From Caulobacter sp. Root1455 (GTDB lineage Bacteria; Pseudomonadota; Alphaproteobacteria; Caulobacterales; Caulobacteraceae): a DNA stretch of 64,000 nt. The notes under the pieces are model-generated. The model was not told the DNA's origin. It worked only from the letters and a program-made list of their open reading frames with translations, and made no database searches. The position numbers were made by a program, and so were the translations under genes. Location of the stretch: positions 186,001 to 250,000 of the forward strand of contig NZ_LMFQ01000023.1 in NCBI RefSeq assembly GCF_001426905.1. The letters are read 5' to 3'. Position 1 is the stretch's first letter, and the number at the start of each line of letters is the position of its first letter. Below, piece after piece: positions 10,622 to 18,049 of this stretch.

Positions 10622-12484
10622 GTGTACGACCTTCCTGATTCCGTCCAAGACCGGCCGCCCGCTTCGCTCGACGCGGCGCGCGAGGTGCTGCGCCGCACCT
10701 TCGGCCACTCGGACTTCCGGGGGCTGCAGGCCGGGGTGATCGGCGAACTGCTGGCCGGGCGCAGCGCCCTGGCCGTGCTGCCCACCGGCGGCGGCAAGAG
10801 CCTGTGCTACCAGATCCCGGCCCTGGTCCGCCCGGGCCTGGGCCTGGTGGTCTCGCCGCTGATCGCCCTGATGGCCGACCAGGTAGCGGGCCTGCAGCAG
10901 GCCGGCGTCGCGGCCGAGCGGCTGGACAGCAACACCCTGCCCGGCGAGCGGGCCGAGATCTGGCGGCGGATCGACGCCGGGGTGCTGGACCTGCTCTACC
11001 TGTCGCCCGAAGGCCTGATGCAGCCGTCGATGCTGGAGCGGCTGTCGCGCCTGCCCCTGTCGCTGGTCGCCGTCGACGAGGCCCACTGCGTCAGCCAGTG
11101 GGGCCACGACTTCCGCCCCGAATACCGAATGCTGGGCCGTTTGGCGGAGGTGTTCCCGCACGCCCCGCGCCTGGCCGTCACCGCCACCGCCGACGCCCGG
11201 ACCCGCGACGACATCCGCTCGGAGCTGCGTCTGCAGGGCGCGGCCGAATTCGTCGACAGCTTCGCCCGCCACGAGCTGGCCCTGAACGCCGAGCGCAAGA
11301 AGGGCAAGGGCCACGACCGGGTCATCGAACTGGTCACCGAGCGCCCGAACCGGGCCGGCGTGGTCTATGCCGGCAGCCGCGACTCCACCGAGAAGCTGGC
11401 CGAGAAGCTGATCGCCGAGGGCATACCGGCCCTGGCCTATCACGCGGGCCTCGACAAGGCCGTGCGGGCCCGGCGGCTGGAAGAGTTCCTCGAGGCCGAC
11501 GAGGCGGTGATGGTCGCGACCATCGCCTTCGGCATGGGGGTCGACAAGCCCGACGTCCGCTTCGTGATCCACGCCGATCCGCCGGCCGCCATCGAGGCCT
11601 ATTGGCAGGAGATCGGCCGGGCCGGCCGCGACCGCCAGCCGGCCGAGGGCATCACCCTCTACAGCTCGGCCGACCTGGCCTGGGCCGTGCGCCGCATCGA
11701 GGCCCAGAGCGCGCCCGACGAGGTCAAGGCCGTGCAGCTGCGCAAGCTGCGGCAGTTCTACGCCATGCTGGAAGGCGTCACCTGCCGCGCCGCCGCCGTC
11801 CGGCGCTATTTCGGCGAGGAGGGGGTCGAGCGCTGCGGGGTCTGCGACATCTGTGTTTCGCCGCCGACCGGCGTCGACGCCACGCAAGCCGCCCAGAAGG
11901 CCCTGTCGGCCGCCCATCGGATGGGCGGGCGATTCGGCCGCGGCCGCTTGGTCGACCACCTGCTGGGCAAGACCAAGGACGTGACCCAGGCCGAGGCCCA
12001 GATGTCGACCTTCGGCATCGGCAAGGAGTTCAGCCCGCAGGGCTGGCGCGACCTGATCGACACCCTGGTGTTCGAGGGCCTGCTGCGCGAGGACCCCAAT
12101 GACGGCCGGCCGCTGATCGGCCTGGGCGACGGCGAGGGCGTGCGCCAGGTCTATCGCGGCGAACGGCCGGTCTCGCTGCGCCAGCAGCCGGCAACCGCCG
12201 ACAGCCCGGGCCGCTCCGGAGCCGGCAAGACGGCCCGCAAGCGCCAGGCCCTGACCGTGCCTCTGGAGGACCAGGCGCTGTTCGAGGCCCTGCGGAGCTG
12301 GCGGCGCGAGGAGGCGGCGCTGCAGCACGTGCCGCCCTACGTGATCTTTCACGACGCCACCCTGGCCGAGATCGCCGCCGCCCGTCCGGCCGCCCTGGGC
12401 GCGCTGGCCAAGGCCGGGGGCGTGGGCCAAGGCAAGCTCGACCGCTACGGCGAGGCGGTGCTCAAGGTGGTGCGCGACAACTGA
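10622..12484 (+). CDS. recQ: ATP-dependent DNA helicase RecQ
   Basis: This 620-residue 3'-5' helicase acts in recombination and replication restart. Walker A is TGGGKS with K59. The DEAH box VDEAHCVSQWGHDFR and the helicase C-terminal motifs (IAFGMGVDKPDVR, QEIGRAGRD) are intact. An RQC zinc site uses C(RAAAVRRYFGEEGVER)CGVCDIC, and an HRDC domain closes the protein (about 545-620). The start is a GTG at 10622; no closer ATG keeps the N-terminus. It is transcribed divergently from the penicillin-binding protein gene across 284 bases, in which no further gene was seen. Confidence 0.96.
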   Translation: MYDLPDSVQDRPPASLDAAREVLRRTFGHSDFRGLQAGVIGELLAGRSALAVLPTGGGKSLCYQIPALVRPGLGLVVSPLIALMADQVAGLQQAGVAAERLDSNTLPGERAEIWRRIDAGVLDLLYLSPEGLMQPSMLERLSRLPLSLVAVDEAHCVSQWGHDFRPEYRMLGRLAEVFPHAPRLAVTATADARTRDDIRSELRLQGAAEFVDSFARHELALNAERKKGKGHDRVIELVTERPNRAGVVYAGSRDSTEKLAEKLIAEGIPALAYHAGLDKAVRARRLEEFLEADEAVMVATIAFGMGVDKPDVRFVIHADPPAAIEAYWQEIGRAGRDRQPAEGITLYSSADLAWAVRRIEAQSAPDEVKAVQLRKLRQFYAMLEGVTCRAAAVRRYFGEEGVERCGVCDICVSPPTGVDATQAAQKALSAAHRMGGRFGRGRLVDHLLGKTKDVTQAEAQMSTFGIGKEFSPQGWRDLIDTLVFEGLLREDPNDGRPLIGLGDGEGVRQVYRGERPVSLRQQPATADSPGRSGAGKTARKRQALTVPLEDQALFEALRSWRREEAALQHVPPYVIFHDATLAEIAAARPAALGALAKAGGVGQGKLDRYGEAVLKVVRDN

Positions 12485-12560
12485 ACCGCCCGCTGATCAG
12501 GGAAACGTTTTGCGGCGCGGCGTGTTACGATGCTTGGCGCCTCCATCCGCAGGATTTCGC

Positions 12561-12857
12561 ATGACCGACTTCACGATCAAGACCCCGGCCCCCAAGGCCT
12601 CCGCCAAGACCACGGCCAAGGAAGGCGTCAAGCGCGCCAAGGCCGCCGTCGAGAAGGCGGTCGAGACCGTGGCCGAGAAGACCGAGGTCGCCCGCGCCTA
12701 CGCCGCCGAAAAGGCCGAGGTCGGCAAGACCTGGAGCATCGAAAAGGCCAAGGCGGCCCACGTGGTCGCCGAGGAGCGTCCCGTCGCCCTGGCGGTCGGG
12801 ACCTTCGTGGCCGGACTGGTGTTCGGCTTCCTGCTGGCCCGCAACTTCGACCGCTAG
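12561..12857 (+). CDS. Small lysine/alanine-rich protein with C-terminal membrane helix
   Basis: This 98-residue protein has an N-terminal two-thirds rich in Lys, Ala and Glu in a heptad-like pattern (probably a long amphipathic helix or coiled coil) and one C-terminal transmembrane segment (about residues 75-93) ending in RNFDR. The composition recalls ElaB/YqjD-type membrane-tethered proteins, but no diagnostic motif is present and no function is claimed. An AGGA ribosome-binding sequence lies 7 bases before the ATG. Confidence 0.75.
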   Translation: MTDFTIKTPAPKASAKTTAKEGVKRAKAAVEKAVETVAEKTEVARAYAAEKAEVGKTWSIEKAKAAHVVAEERPVALAVGTFVAGLVFGFLLARNFDR

Positions 12858-12861
12858 ATCT

Positions 12862-12889
12862 AGAGCGCCAGATTCAGAGCGCCAGATTT
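12862..12889. repeat. Tandem 14-bp repeat between convergent genes
   Basis: AGAGCGCCAGATTC is followed immediately by AGAGCGCCAGATTT and a partial third copy (AGAGCG). The second copy supplies two bases of the mmcB stop codon. Confidence 0.7.
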
Positions 12890-13346
12890 AGAGCGAGAGC
12901 CGCTCGGCGTTGACGCCGGCGGCCCGCAGGGCGGCCAGCCGGGCGAAGGCCAGGGTCAGGGCCTTGCGCCGGGCCGGGGCCAGCGGCGCGACCGGCGCCT
13001 CGCGCACCACCGCCCCGCCAAAGCCGTCGGCGACGATCAGGCCGGGCTCGTCGGGCAGGATTCCCTCGGGAAAGTTCGGCGAAACGGCGAAATAGAAGCC
13101 GTCGCAGTAGGGCGCGTACTCCGGCCACTTGCGATCGATCCGGAAGTCCTCCAGCCCCGACTTGACCTCGACGATCAGCACGTCGCCCTTGGGGCCCAGG
13201 GCCATCAGGTCGGCCCGGCGGCCGTTGGGCAGGGTGACCTCGGCCAGGGGCGCGTAGCCCAGCGAGACCAGGAACCGCCCGGCCCCGCGGGTCACCAGGT
13301 CGGTGGTCTCGGGCCGTGAAGGCTGAAGATCGATGACGACGTCCAT
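12888..13346 (-). CDS. mmcB: MmcB family DNA repair protein (SOS-inducible)
   Basis: This 152-residue protein resembles MmcB (DUF1052), a nuclease-fold protein needed for mitomycin C resistance in Caulobacter crescentus. The PD-(D/E)xK-like core is visible: RRADLMALG, then IVEVKSGLEDFRID, where D, E and K are the likely metal and catalytic residues. A perfect SOS box lies 12-26 bases upstream of the start, fitting the known LexA control of this family. It is convergent with the small membrane protein gene. Confidence 0.9.
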   Translation of the reverse strand: MDVVIDLQPSRPETTDLVTRGAGRFLVSLGYAPLAEVTLPNGRRADLMALGPKGDVLIVEVKSGLEDFRIDRKWPEYAPYCDGFYFAVSPNFPEGILPDEPGLIVADGFGGAVVREAPVAPLAPARRKALTLAFARLAALRAAGVNAERLSL

Positions 13347-13357
13347 GCCGGAACTTT

Positions 13358-13372
13358 GTTCCAGCTTTGTTC
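13358..13372. promoter_or_regulatory. LexA binding site (SOS box) of mmcB
   Basis: GTTC-CAGCTTT-GTTC matches exactly the alphaproteobacterial LexA consensus GTTC-N7-GTTC and is 12 bases upstream of the mmcB start codon. Confidence 0.88.
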
Positions 13373-13385
13373 GTGGATCAAGAGG

Positions 13386-13652
13386 TCAGTAACGGTAGCG
13401 GCATTGAGCCACTTCCAGCCGTTGCTCATCGCCCGAACCGGCCACGCGGTAGACGAGCCGGTCTTCGAGCGTGATCCGCCGCGACCACCAGCCTTTCAGG
13501 TCGCCTTTGAGCGGCTCGGGTTTTCCCGTGCCCTTGAACGGCGTGCGCAGGCATTCCTTGATTAGCGCGTTCACTCGATCCAGCGTGGTTTGATCGCCGG
13601 CCTGCCAGTGCAGATAATCTTCCCAAGCCTGTTCGGAGAAGACGAGCTTCAC
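13386..13652 (-). CDS. yoeB: YoeB/Txe-type mRNA interferase toxin
   Basis: This 88-residue RelE-superfamily toxin matches YoeB, which cleaves mRNA at the ribosomal A site. Family features are VKLVFSEQAWEDYLHWQ at the start, the central GKPEPLKGDLKGWWSRRI segment, DRLVYRV and the C-terminal CRYRY with the catalytic-type His replaced by Arg next to tyrosines. The GTG start overlaps the stop of the antitoxin gene (GTGA), the usual antitoxin-toxin coupling. Confidence 0.92.
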   Translation of the reverse strand: MKLVFSEQAWEDYLHWQAGDQTTLDRVNALIKECLRTPFKGTGKPEPLKGDLKGWWSRRITLEDRLVYRVAGSGDEQRLEVAQCRYRY

Positions 13653-13906
13653 GGCTCGATCAGCGTCCGTTCCGACCCCTGCCCGGCGTCCAGTTGCGCG
13701 ATCGACCTGCGCAGGCGATCGGCGTTGGCCGGCGACGAAAGGAGATGCAGCGTCTCTTCCATGGCATGCCAGTCCGACAGTGAGACCATGACCACCGACT
13801 CCGCCTTCTGGCGCGTGATCACCACCGGCGTGCGGTCGTCTACCACGCGGTCCATGACCTCTTTCAGGTTGGCCCGAGTGTCGGAATAGCTGAGCACGTC
13901 CATCAC
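13649..13906 (-). CDS. yefM: YefM/Phd-type antitoxin
   Basis: This 85-residue antitoxin has the Phd/YefM N-terminal DNA-binding fold (YSDTRANLKEVMDRV, TPVVITRQKAESVVMVSLSDW) and an acidic C-terminal tail for toxin binding. It precedes the toxin with a 4-base overlap. The second Met could be the start. Two TGTACA boxes upstream suggest autoregulation. Confidence 0.92.
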   Translation of the reverse strand: MMDVLSYSDTRANLKEVMDRVVDDRTPVVITRQKAESVVMVSLSDWHAMEETLHLLSSPANADRLRRSIAQLDAGQGSERTLIEP

Positions 13907-13933
13907 GTTCTTCCTCGATCGACGATCTCAATA

Positions 13934-13951
13934 TGTACAGTAATTTGTACA
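13934..13951. promoter_or_regulatory. Probable YefM operator: two TGTACA boxes
   Basis: TGTACA at 13934-13939 and 13946-13951 are 12 bases apart, upstream of yefM. YefM-YoeB operators are known to contain palindromes with a TGTACA core. The assignment to this antitoxin is an inference. Confidence 0.65.
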
Positions 13952-13953
13952 GA

Positions 13954-14517
13954 TCAAGGGGCGTGTCGAGTCACCCGCAGCATTGACGTATCGTAGCCCA
14001 TGGCCTTGGCCCGGTCGGTCAGGGCCTTCAGCTCGGCCGGGGTTGGCGGCTTGCGGGTCAGGAGCCACAGATAGCGGCCCGAACCCTCGCCGACGATCGA
14101 CCAGCCATAGTCGTCGGCGTGGTCCAGCACCCAATAGTCGCCGACGAAGAACGGGCCGAAGAACGAAACCTTGAGCTTGGCCCCCGGCTTGTCCCCGGTG
14201 GCGGAGTCCGCGACCTTGGCCTTGCCCTCGCTGACCTTGACCGGTCCGGTCGGCCCGCCCTGGCGGCAGGTGTTGACCACCCGGATCAGGCCGTCGGGGC
14301 GTTTGGAATACTCGGCCGTGACGCCGTCGCAGCCCTTCTCGAACCGCATGTCGTAGCGCGCGGCCTCGTACCAGAGGCCGGCATAGCGATCGAGGTCGAC
14401 GGCCTTGGCCGGCTGGGGCGGATGCGGGTTGCCGCTCGGCCCCGCCACGCAGGCGGTGAGGGCGACCGCGGTCAGCAGGCCGGCGGCGAACAGTCCGGGA
14501 AGGCGGTTCATCATCAT
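13954..14517 (-). CDS. Lipocalin family lipoprotein (Blc-like), copy A
   Basis: This 187-residue protein has a lipoprotein signal with lipobox LTAC (C23), so the mature protein is lipid-anchored. The lipocalin motif DRYAGLWYEAARYDMRFEKGC gives the conserved G-x-W; later strands FFVGDYWVLDHADDYGWSIVGE and YLWLLTRKP are typical of Blc. Blc-type proteins bind lipids or other hydrophobic ligands in the envelope. Three ATGs in tandem open the gene, the first overlapping the stop of copy B by one base. Confidence 0.92.
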   Translation of the reverse strand: MMMNRLPGLFAAGLLTAVALTACVAGPSGNPHPPQPAKAVDLDRYAGLWYEAARYDMRFEKGCDGVTAEYSKRPDGLIRVVNTCRQGGPTGPVKVSEGKAKVADSATGDKPGAKLKVSFFGPFFVGDYWVLDHADDYGWSIVGEGSGRYLWLLTRKPPTPAELKALTDRAKAMGYDTSMLRVTRHAP

Positions 14518-15035
14518 TAGGCCGGCGGCTGCTGAGGGTATTCCAGCTTGGCGTAGCCGAGCGTCTTCACGCGGGCCAAGGCCTGGGCCTTGGCGGCCGG
14601 ACTCATCACGGGCTTGCGCGACAACAGCCAGACATAGTTGCCGCCGGGGGTGGCCATGATCGCCCAGGAATGGTCGTCGGCGCAGTCCAGCACCCAGTAT
14701 TCCTGCTTCTTCAGCCCGCCCAGGAAGCTCATGGTGAAGCGGGTGTTCTGGGAGGCTCCGATGATCTTGCCGGTGGTGTCGAACACCTTGGCCGCGCCGC
14801 TGGCCGAGCCCTTGCGGCAGACCTGATGCACGGAAAAGCCGTTGGCGCCCTTGCCGGTGAACTCGGTGGTCGGGGCCTGGCAGTCGCGCTGGCCGGCGTT
14901 GGGCGTGCGGGCGATCTCGTACCACTTGCCCGTATAGAAGCTGGCCGGGATCGGCCTGGCCGGCGGCTTGGCGGCGGCGAATGCGCCGGTTGCGGCCAGC
15001 AGGCTCGCGGCGATCGAGATCAGAAGACTGCGCAT
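14517..15035 (-). CDS. Lipocalin family protein, copy B
   Basis: This 172-residue protein has a cleavable signal peptide ending around GAFA-A, without a lipobox, so it should be soluble in the periplasm or secreted. The lipocalin signature YTGKWYEIARTPN and the EYWVLDCADDHSW and YVWLLSRKP strands parallel copy A. Cysteines at QRDCQAP and HQVCRKG may form disulfides. It is immediately upstream of copy A and overlaps it by one base: a tandem duplication in which one copy is lipidated and one is not. Confidence 0.9.
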   Translation of the reverse strand: MRSLLISIAASLLAATGAFAAAKPPARPIPASFYTGKWYEIARTPNAGQRDCQAPTTEFTGKGANGFSVHQVCRKGSASGAAKVFDTTGKIIGASQNTRFTMSFLGGLKKQEYWVLDCADDHSWAIMATPGGNYVWLLSRKPVMSPAAKAQALARVKTLGYAKLEYPQQPPA

Positions 15036-15072
15036 GACGCCCACCTTGCCCCACAAGTCGAGCACAACGCAA

Positions 15073-15103
15073 AGCGCCCCGCCGGAGTTCCCGGCGGGGC
15101 GCT
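15073..15103 (-). terminator. Hairpin terminator downstream of the ferritin-like gene
   Basis: A perfect 13-bp stem (AGCGCCCCGCCGG with its complement) and a 5-base loop lie 22 bases past the stop codon. On the minus strand the stem is followed by TTTGCGTTGT, only weakly U-rich. Confidence 0.65.
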
Positions 15104-15124
15104 GATCTCGCGCGGCGGACAGGC

Positions 15125-16249
15125 CTATTCGGCGGCGATGGTCACCGGGTGGGCGCGGTCCTTGAAGTTGATGGCCTGCAGGTGGCGGATGCCTTCCTCG
15201 GCGATGTCGTCGCCGACCATCCGGTCGCCCTCGCCCTTCAGCTCCTCGATGTCGACGTACATCGCGTAGAAGGCCTTGGTGCGGTCGGTGATGATGCCGG
15301 CGTTGAGCAGCGTCTTGACCAGCACCCGGAAGATGTTGGTCTGCTCCTTCATGTTCTCCCGACGCAGGTCGTCGGTCATGATCTTCCCGTACTCCTCGAC
15401 CACCTTGTCGGGGTCCAGGCCGAACTCGGCGTACAGGTCGAGCTGCTGGTGGGGCGAGACCAGGTTGAACAGCAGGGTCTGGAAGCAGTGCGCCGCCCAG
15501 TCCTCGATGATCGCGTGCTCCTCGGGGCTCAGCTTGGGCACCGTGCGGTCGGCCCAGATCTTCCCGAACTTGTGGTGGAAGGCCTCGTCGGTCATCACCA
15601 GCTGCAGCATCTTCTTGCCCAGCGGGTCGTGGATCTGGGTGTAGAAGGTGGCGAAGGCGCCCATGGCCAGGCCCTCGACCAGCATCTGCATGCCGATGAT
15701 CTTCTTGTAGACCTCCGGCGCGCCGATGATCTCGACCAGCAGGGTCTTCAGGGCCGGGCCGCACTCGACCGGCTTGCCCCAGCGGGCCTTGATGTATTTG
15801 GCGAAGGCCGTGACGTGGCGGGCCTCTTCGCGGGTCTGGTTGGCGGCGTATTCCTGGGCGCCCTGGTCCTTGAGCACGTGGCAGAGCGACGCCGACAAGT
15901 TCAGCGCGCCTTGCTCGCCGTGCAGGATCGACGAGAAGCTGCGCAGCACCGACTGGTTGATGAAGCGGATGCGCTGCTTGGGGTCGCTGAGGTGATTGGA
16001 GACGTAATCGGTCGACAGGGCGATCACGAGATCCTCGGGCACCAGGGCCTGGTTCTCCATGTCGAACGGCTCGTCGAAATCGATATAGGCCTTGTCCAGC
16101 GGATCCCAGAAGTGGTCGTGGGTCGCCGAAATGATCTTGTCGAAAGCCGTGGAGCGGTTGTTGTAGCGGTCCAGTTCGAGCATCGACTCGAAGTCGTCCG
16201 GCGCCACCGCATCGTACATGGCGTCCTTGGTGATGTTCTTGTCCGTCAC
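15125..16249 (-). CDS. Ferritin-like diiron-carboxylate protein of unknown substrate
   Basis: This 374-residue helical protein has the six-ligand pattern of a carboxylate-bridged diiron site: E112 (GEQGAL), E142 and H145 (EEARH), E192 (MLVEGLAMG), E222 and H225 (DEAFHH). That places it in the ferritin/ribonucleotide-reductase-R2 superfamily. It lacks a clear R2 radical-tyrosine context and there is no R1 partner gene nearby, so class I reductase is not assigned; an oxygenase or oxidase is more likely. It is monocistronic, with a terminator downstream. Confidence 0.8.
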   Translation of the reverse strand: MTDKNITKDAMYDAVAPDDFESMLELDRYNNRSTAFDKIISATHDHFWDPLDKAYIDFDEPFDMENQALVPEDLVIALSTDYVSNHLSDPKQRIRFINQSVLRSFSSILHGEQGALNLSASLCHVLKDQGAQEYAANQTREEARHVTAFAKYIKARWGKPVECGPALKTLLVEIIGAPEVYKKIIGMQMLVEGLAMGAFATFYTQIHDPLGKKMLQLVMTDEAFHHKFGKIWADRTVPKLSPEEHAIIEDWAAHCFQTLLFNLVSPHQQLDLYAEFGLDPDKVVEEYGKIMTDDLRRENMKEQTNIFRVLVKTLLNAGIITDRTKAFYAMYVDIEELKGEGDRMVGDDIAEEGIRHLQAINFKDRAHPVTIAAE

Positions 16250-16407
16250 GGGGGGCTCCTCGCCAATGGGTCTGGACAGGATCCGTCTAACGCGGGTCTC
16301 TCTCCTATCTAAACACTGTCAACTCAAAGAGCCGACGGGGTCAAATTAAAAGTGACGATGGCGTCAAGTTCGCAGCAGGCGCCCAGGGGGCGGGGAGAAA
16401 CGCCACA

Positions 16408-17127
16408 ATGGGCCTGCCCATGGGCTTGAACGTCTTCGCCCTGACCGGCGCCGGGATCTCGGCCGAGAGCGGCCTGGGCACGTTCCGAGACGCCAGCGGG
16501 ATCTGGACCCGGTACGATCTGTCGGAGGTGGCCACCCCCGAGGGCTTCGCCCGTGATCCGGCCAAGGTGCGGGCCTTCTACAACGCCCGCCGGGCCAATC
16601 TGGCGGGCGCGGCGCCCAATGCGGCGCATCTGGCCCTGGCCCGGCTGCAGGCCGGCCTGGCCGCGCGGGGCGGACGATTGTTCCTGTGCACCCAGAACGT
16701 CGACGATCTGCACGAGCAGGGCGGCTGCGTCGACGTGGTCCACATGCACGGGCAATTGCGGGTCACTCGCTGCCACGGCTGCGAGGCGACCTGGCCGGAC
16801 CCGGGGCCGCTGAGCGCCGACAGCGCCTGCCCCGCCTGCGGCGTCGTCGGGACGGCCCGGCCGCACGTGGTGTGGTTCGGCGAGGTCCCGCTGTTCATGG
16901 ACGCGATCGACGACGCCCTGGAGGACAGCGACCTGTTCGTGTCGATCGGCACCTCGGGCGCGGTCTATCCGGCCGCCGGCCTGGTGGCCCGGGCGCGGCG
17001 GCTGGGGATCCGCGCCTGCGAGCTGAACCTGGAGCCCTCGGACAACGCCCGCGCCTTCGACGAGCGCCGCTACGGCCCGGCGACGGAGGTCGTGCCGGCC
17101 TGGGTGGACGAGGTGTTGGGCGGGTAG
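16408..17127 (+). CDS. cobB: NAD-dependent protein deacylase, sirtuin
   Basis: This 239-residue cytoplasmic Sir2-family enzyme removes acyl groups from lysines using NAD. Motifs: GAGISAESG (14-22), TQNVDDLH (95-102), catalytic H114 in HMHG, and zinc ligands C122, C125, C141 and C144. Y58 and R61 (FYNARR) match the Tyr-x-x-Arg pair that gives class III sirtuins such as CobB desuccinylase activity. The second Met (M5) is an alternative start. Confidence 0.94.
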   Translation: MGLPMGLNVFALTGAGISAESGLGTFRDASGIWTRYDLSEVATPEGFARDPAKVRAFYNARRANLAGAAPNAAHLALARLQAGLAARGGRLFLCTQNVDDLHEQGGCVDVVHMHGQLRVTRCHGCEATWPDPGPLSADSACPACGVVGTARPHVVWFGEVPLFMDAIDDALEDSDLFVSIGTSGAVYPAAGLVARARRLGIRACELNLEPSDNARAFDERRYGPATEVVPAWVDEVLGG

Positions 17128-17137
17128 GCGCTCCCCC

Positions 17138-17857
17138 TCACGCCGAGATCGCGTGCAGCTCCGCGGCGTGAGCCCGCAGCCAGCGCCGGTGCGGCGCGGG
17201 GTCGCCCGACAGCGTCTCGCACAGCGCCCAGAACCGCGGGCCGTGATTGGCCTCGATCAGGTGGGCGCATTCGTGGGCCACGACATAGTCGGCCACGTCG
17301 AACGGAGCCAGGACCAGCCGCCAGCTGTAGCGGATCGCCGCCGGATGGCCGGCACGGGCGGGACGGCACGAGCCCCAGCGGGCCTTGGGGTCGGCGATGG
17401 CCACCGAGGGCATGGGACGGCCCAGGGCCGCGGCGTGGTGGGCGGTGCGCTCGGTCAGGCGGGTCAGGGCCTCGCGCTTGGCCAGGCGCAGGATCCGCAG
17501 GCCCCAGGCGCTGTCGTCCGGCGCGATCAGGGCGTCGTCGGTCATCTTCGGCCGGCCGGGGCCGACCTCCAGCCGATAGGGCTTGCCCAGCAGGCGCAGG
17601 ATTCCGCCGGGGGCGATGACCTGGCGGTTGGGCAGGGCGGCCAGTTGGCCGGCGATCCACTCTGCCTTCTCGTGGGCGAAGGCCACGGCCTCGGACAGCC
17701 GGCGCGGGGTGGGCGCCAGGGCCACCACCTCGGACTTGGCCCGGTCGACCCGCAGCGAGATCCGCCGGGCCCGGCCGTCGACCTTCAGCCGCACCGCGCA
17801 GCCGCGCACGTCCAGCCGGTCACCGTCGGCGTAGCGCTGCGGGCGGAAGAGGTTCAT
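17138..17857 (-). CDS. YgjP-like/DUF45 zinc metallopeptidase
   Basis: This 239-residue protein has the SprT/YgjP zincin arrangement: RWGSC...IRYSWRLVLAP before the zinc helix VVAHECAHLIEANHGPRFW, giving H195, E196 and H199 with H205 as likely third ligand. No signal peptide is seen. Family members are predicted proteases of unknown substrate, often found near DNA-repair or restriction genes; no such link is visible here. It is convergent with cobB. Confidence 0.9.
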   Translation of the reverse strand: MNLFRPQRYADGDRLDVRGCAVRLKVDGRARRISLRVDRAKSEVVALAPTPRRLSEAVAFAHEKAEWIAGQLAALPNRQVIAPGGILRLLGKPYRLEVGPGRPKMTDDALIAPDDSAWGLRILRLAKREALTRLTERTAHHAAALGRPMPSVAIADPKARWGSCRPARAGHPAAIRYSWRLVLAPFDVADYVVAHECAHLIEANHGPRFWALCETLSGDPAPHRRWLRAHAAELHAISA

Positions 17858-17901
17858 GCCCTCTAGATCGCTCTTGGCCGGGAGTCGCGCAAGGCCGAGC
17901 C

Positions 17902-18036
17902 AGGCCCTCCCCCTGTGGGGGAGGCGGCCGAAGGCCGGCGGGGGGATGCGACGGCGACCATCACAGGCAGGATCGACGACCCGATAACGCCCCCTCCGAT
18001 CGCTGCGCGATCACCTCCCCCACAGGGGGAGGGCCT
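17902..18036. repeat. Intergenic palindromic element, CTCCCCC/GGGGGAG family, copy 1
   Basis: The outer inverted repeat AGGCCCTCCCCC...GGGGGAGGGCCT encloses CCCCCTGTGGGGGAG, GGCCGAAGGCC and GATCGCTGCGCGATC palindromes. It lies between two minus-strand genes. Confidence 0.85.
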
Positions 18037-18049
18037 GGACGCGCAGGCT

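Noticed and set aside
10420..10638. 72-codon plus-strand frame before recQ
   Set aside because: Overlaps the recQ start, has no ribosome-binding sequence or recognisable composition; judged spurious.
10550..12430. 626-codon minus-strand frame opposite recQ
   Set aside because: The plus strand has all helicase motifs; the minus translation lacks any.
15125..16249. Ribonucleotide reductase beta subunit
   Set aside because: The diiron ligands fit the superfamily, but R2 motifs around the radical tyrosine are not evident and no nrdA is nearby.
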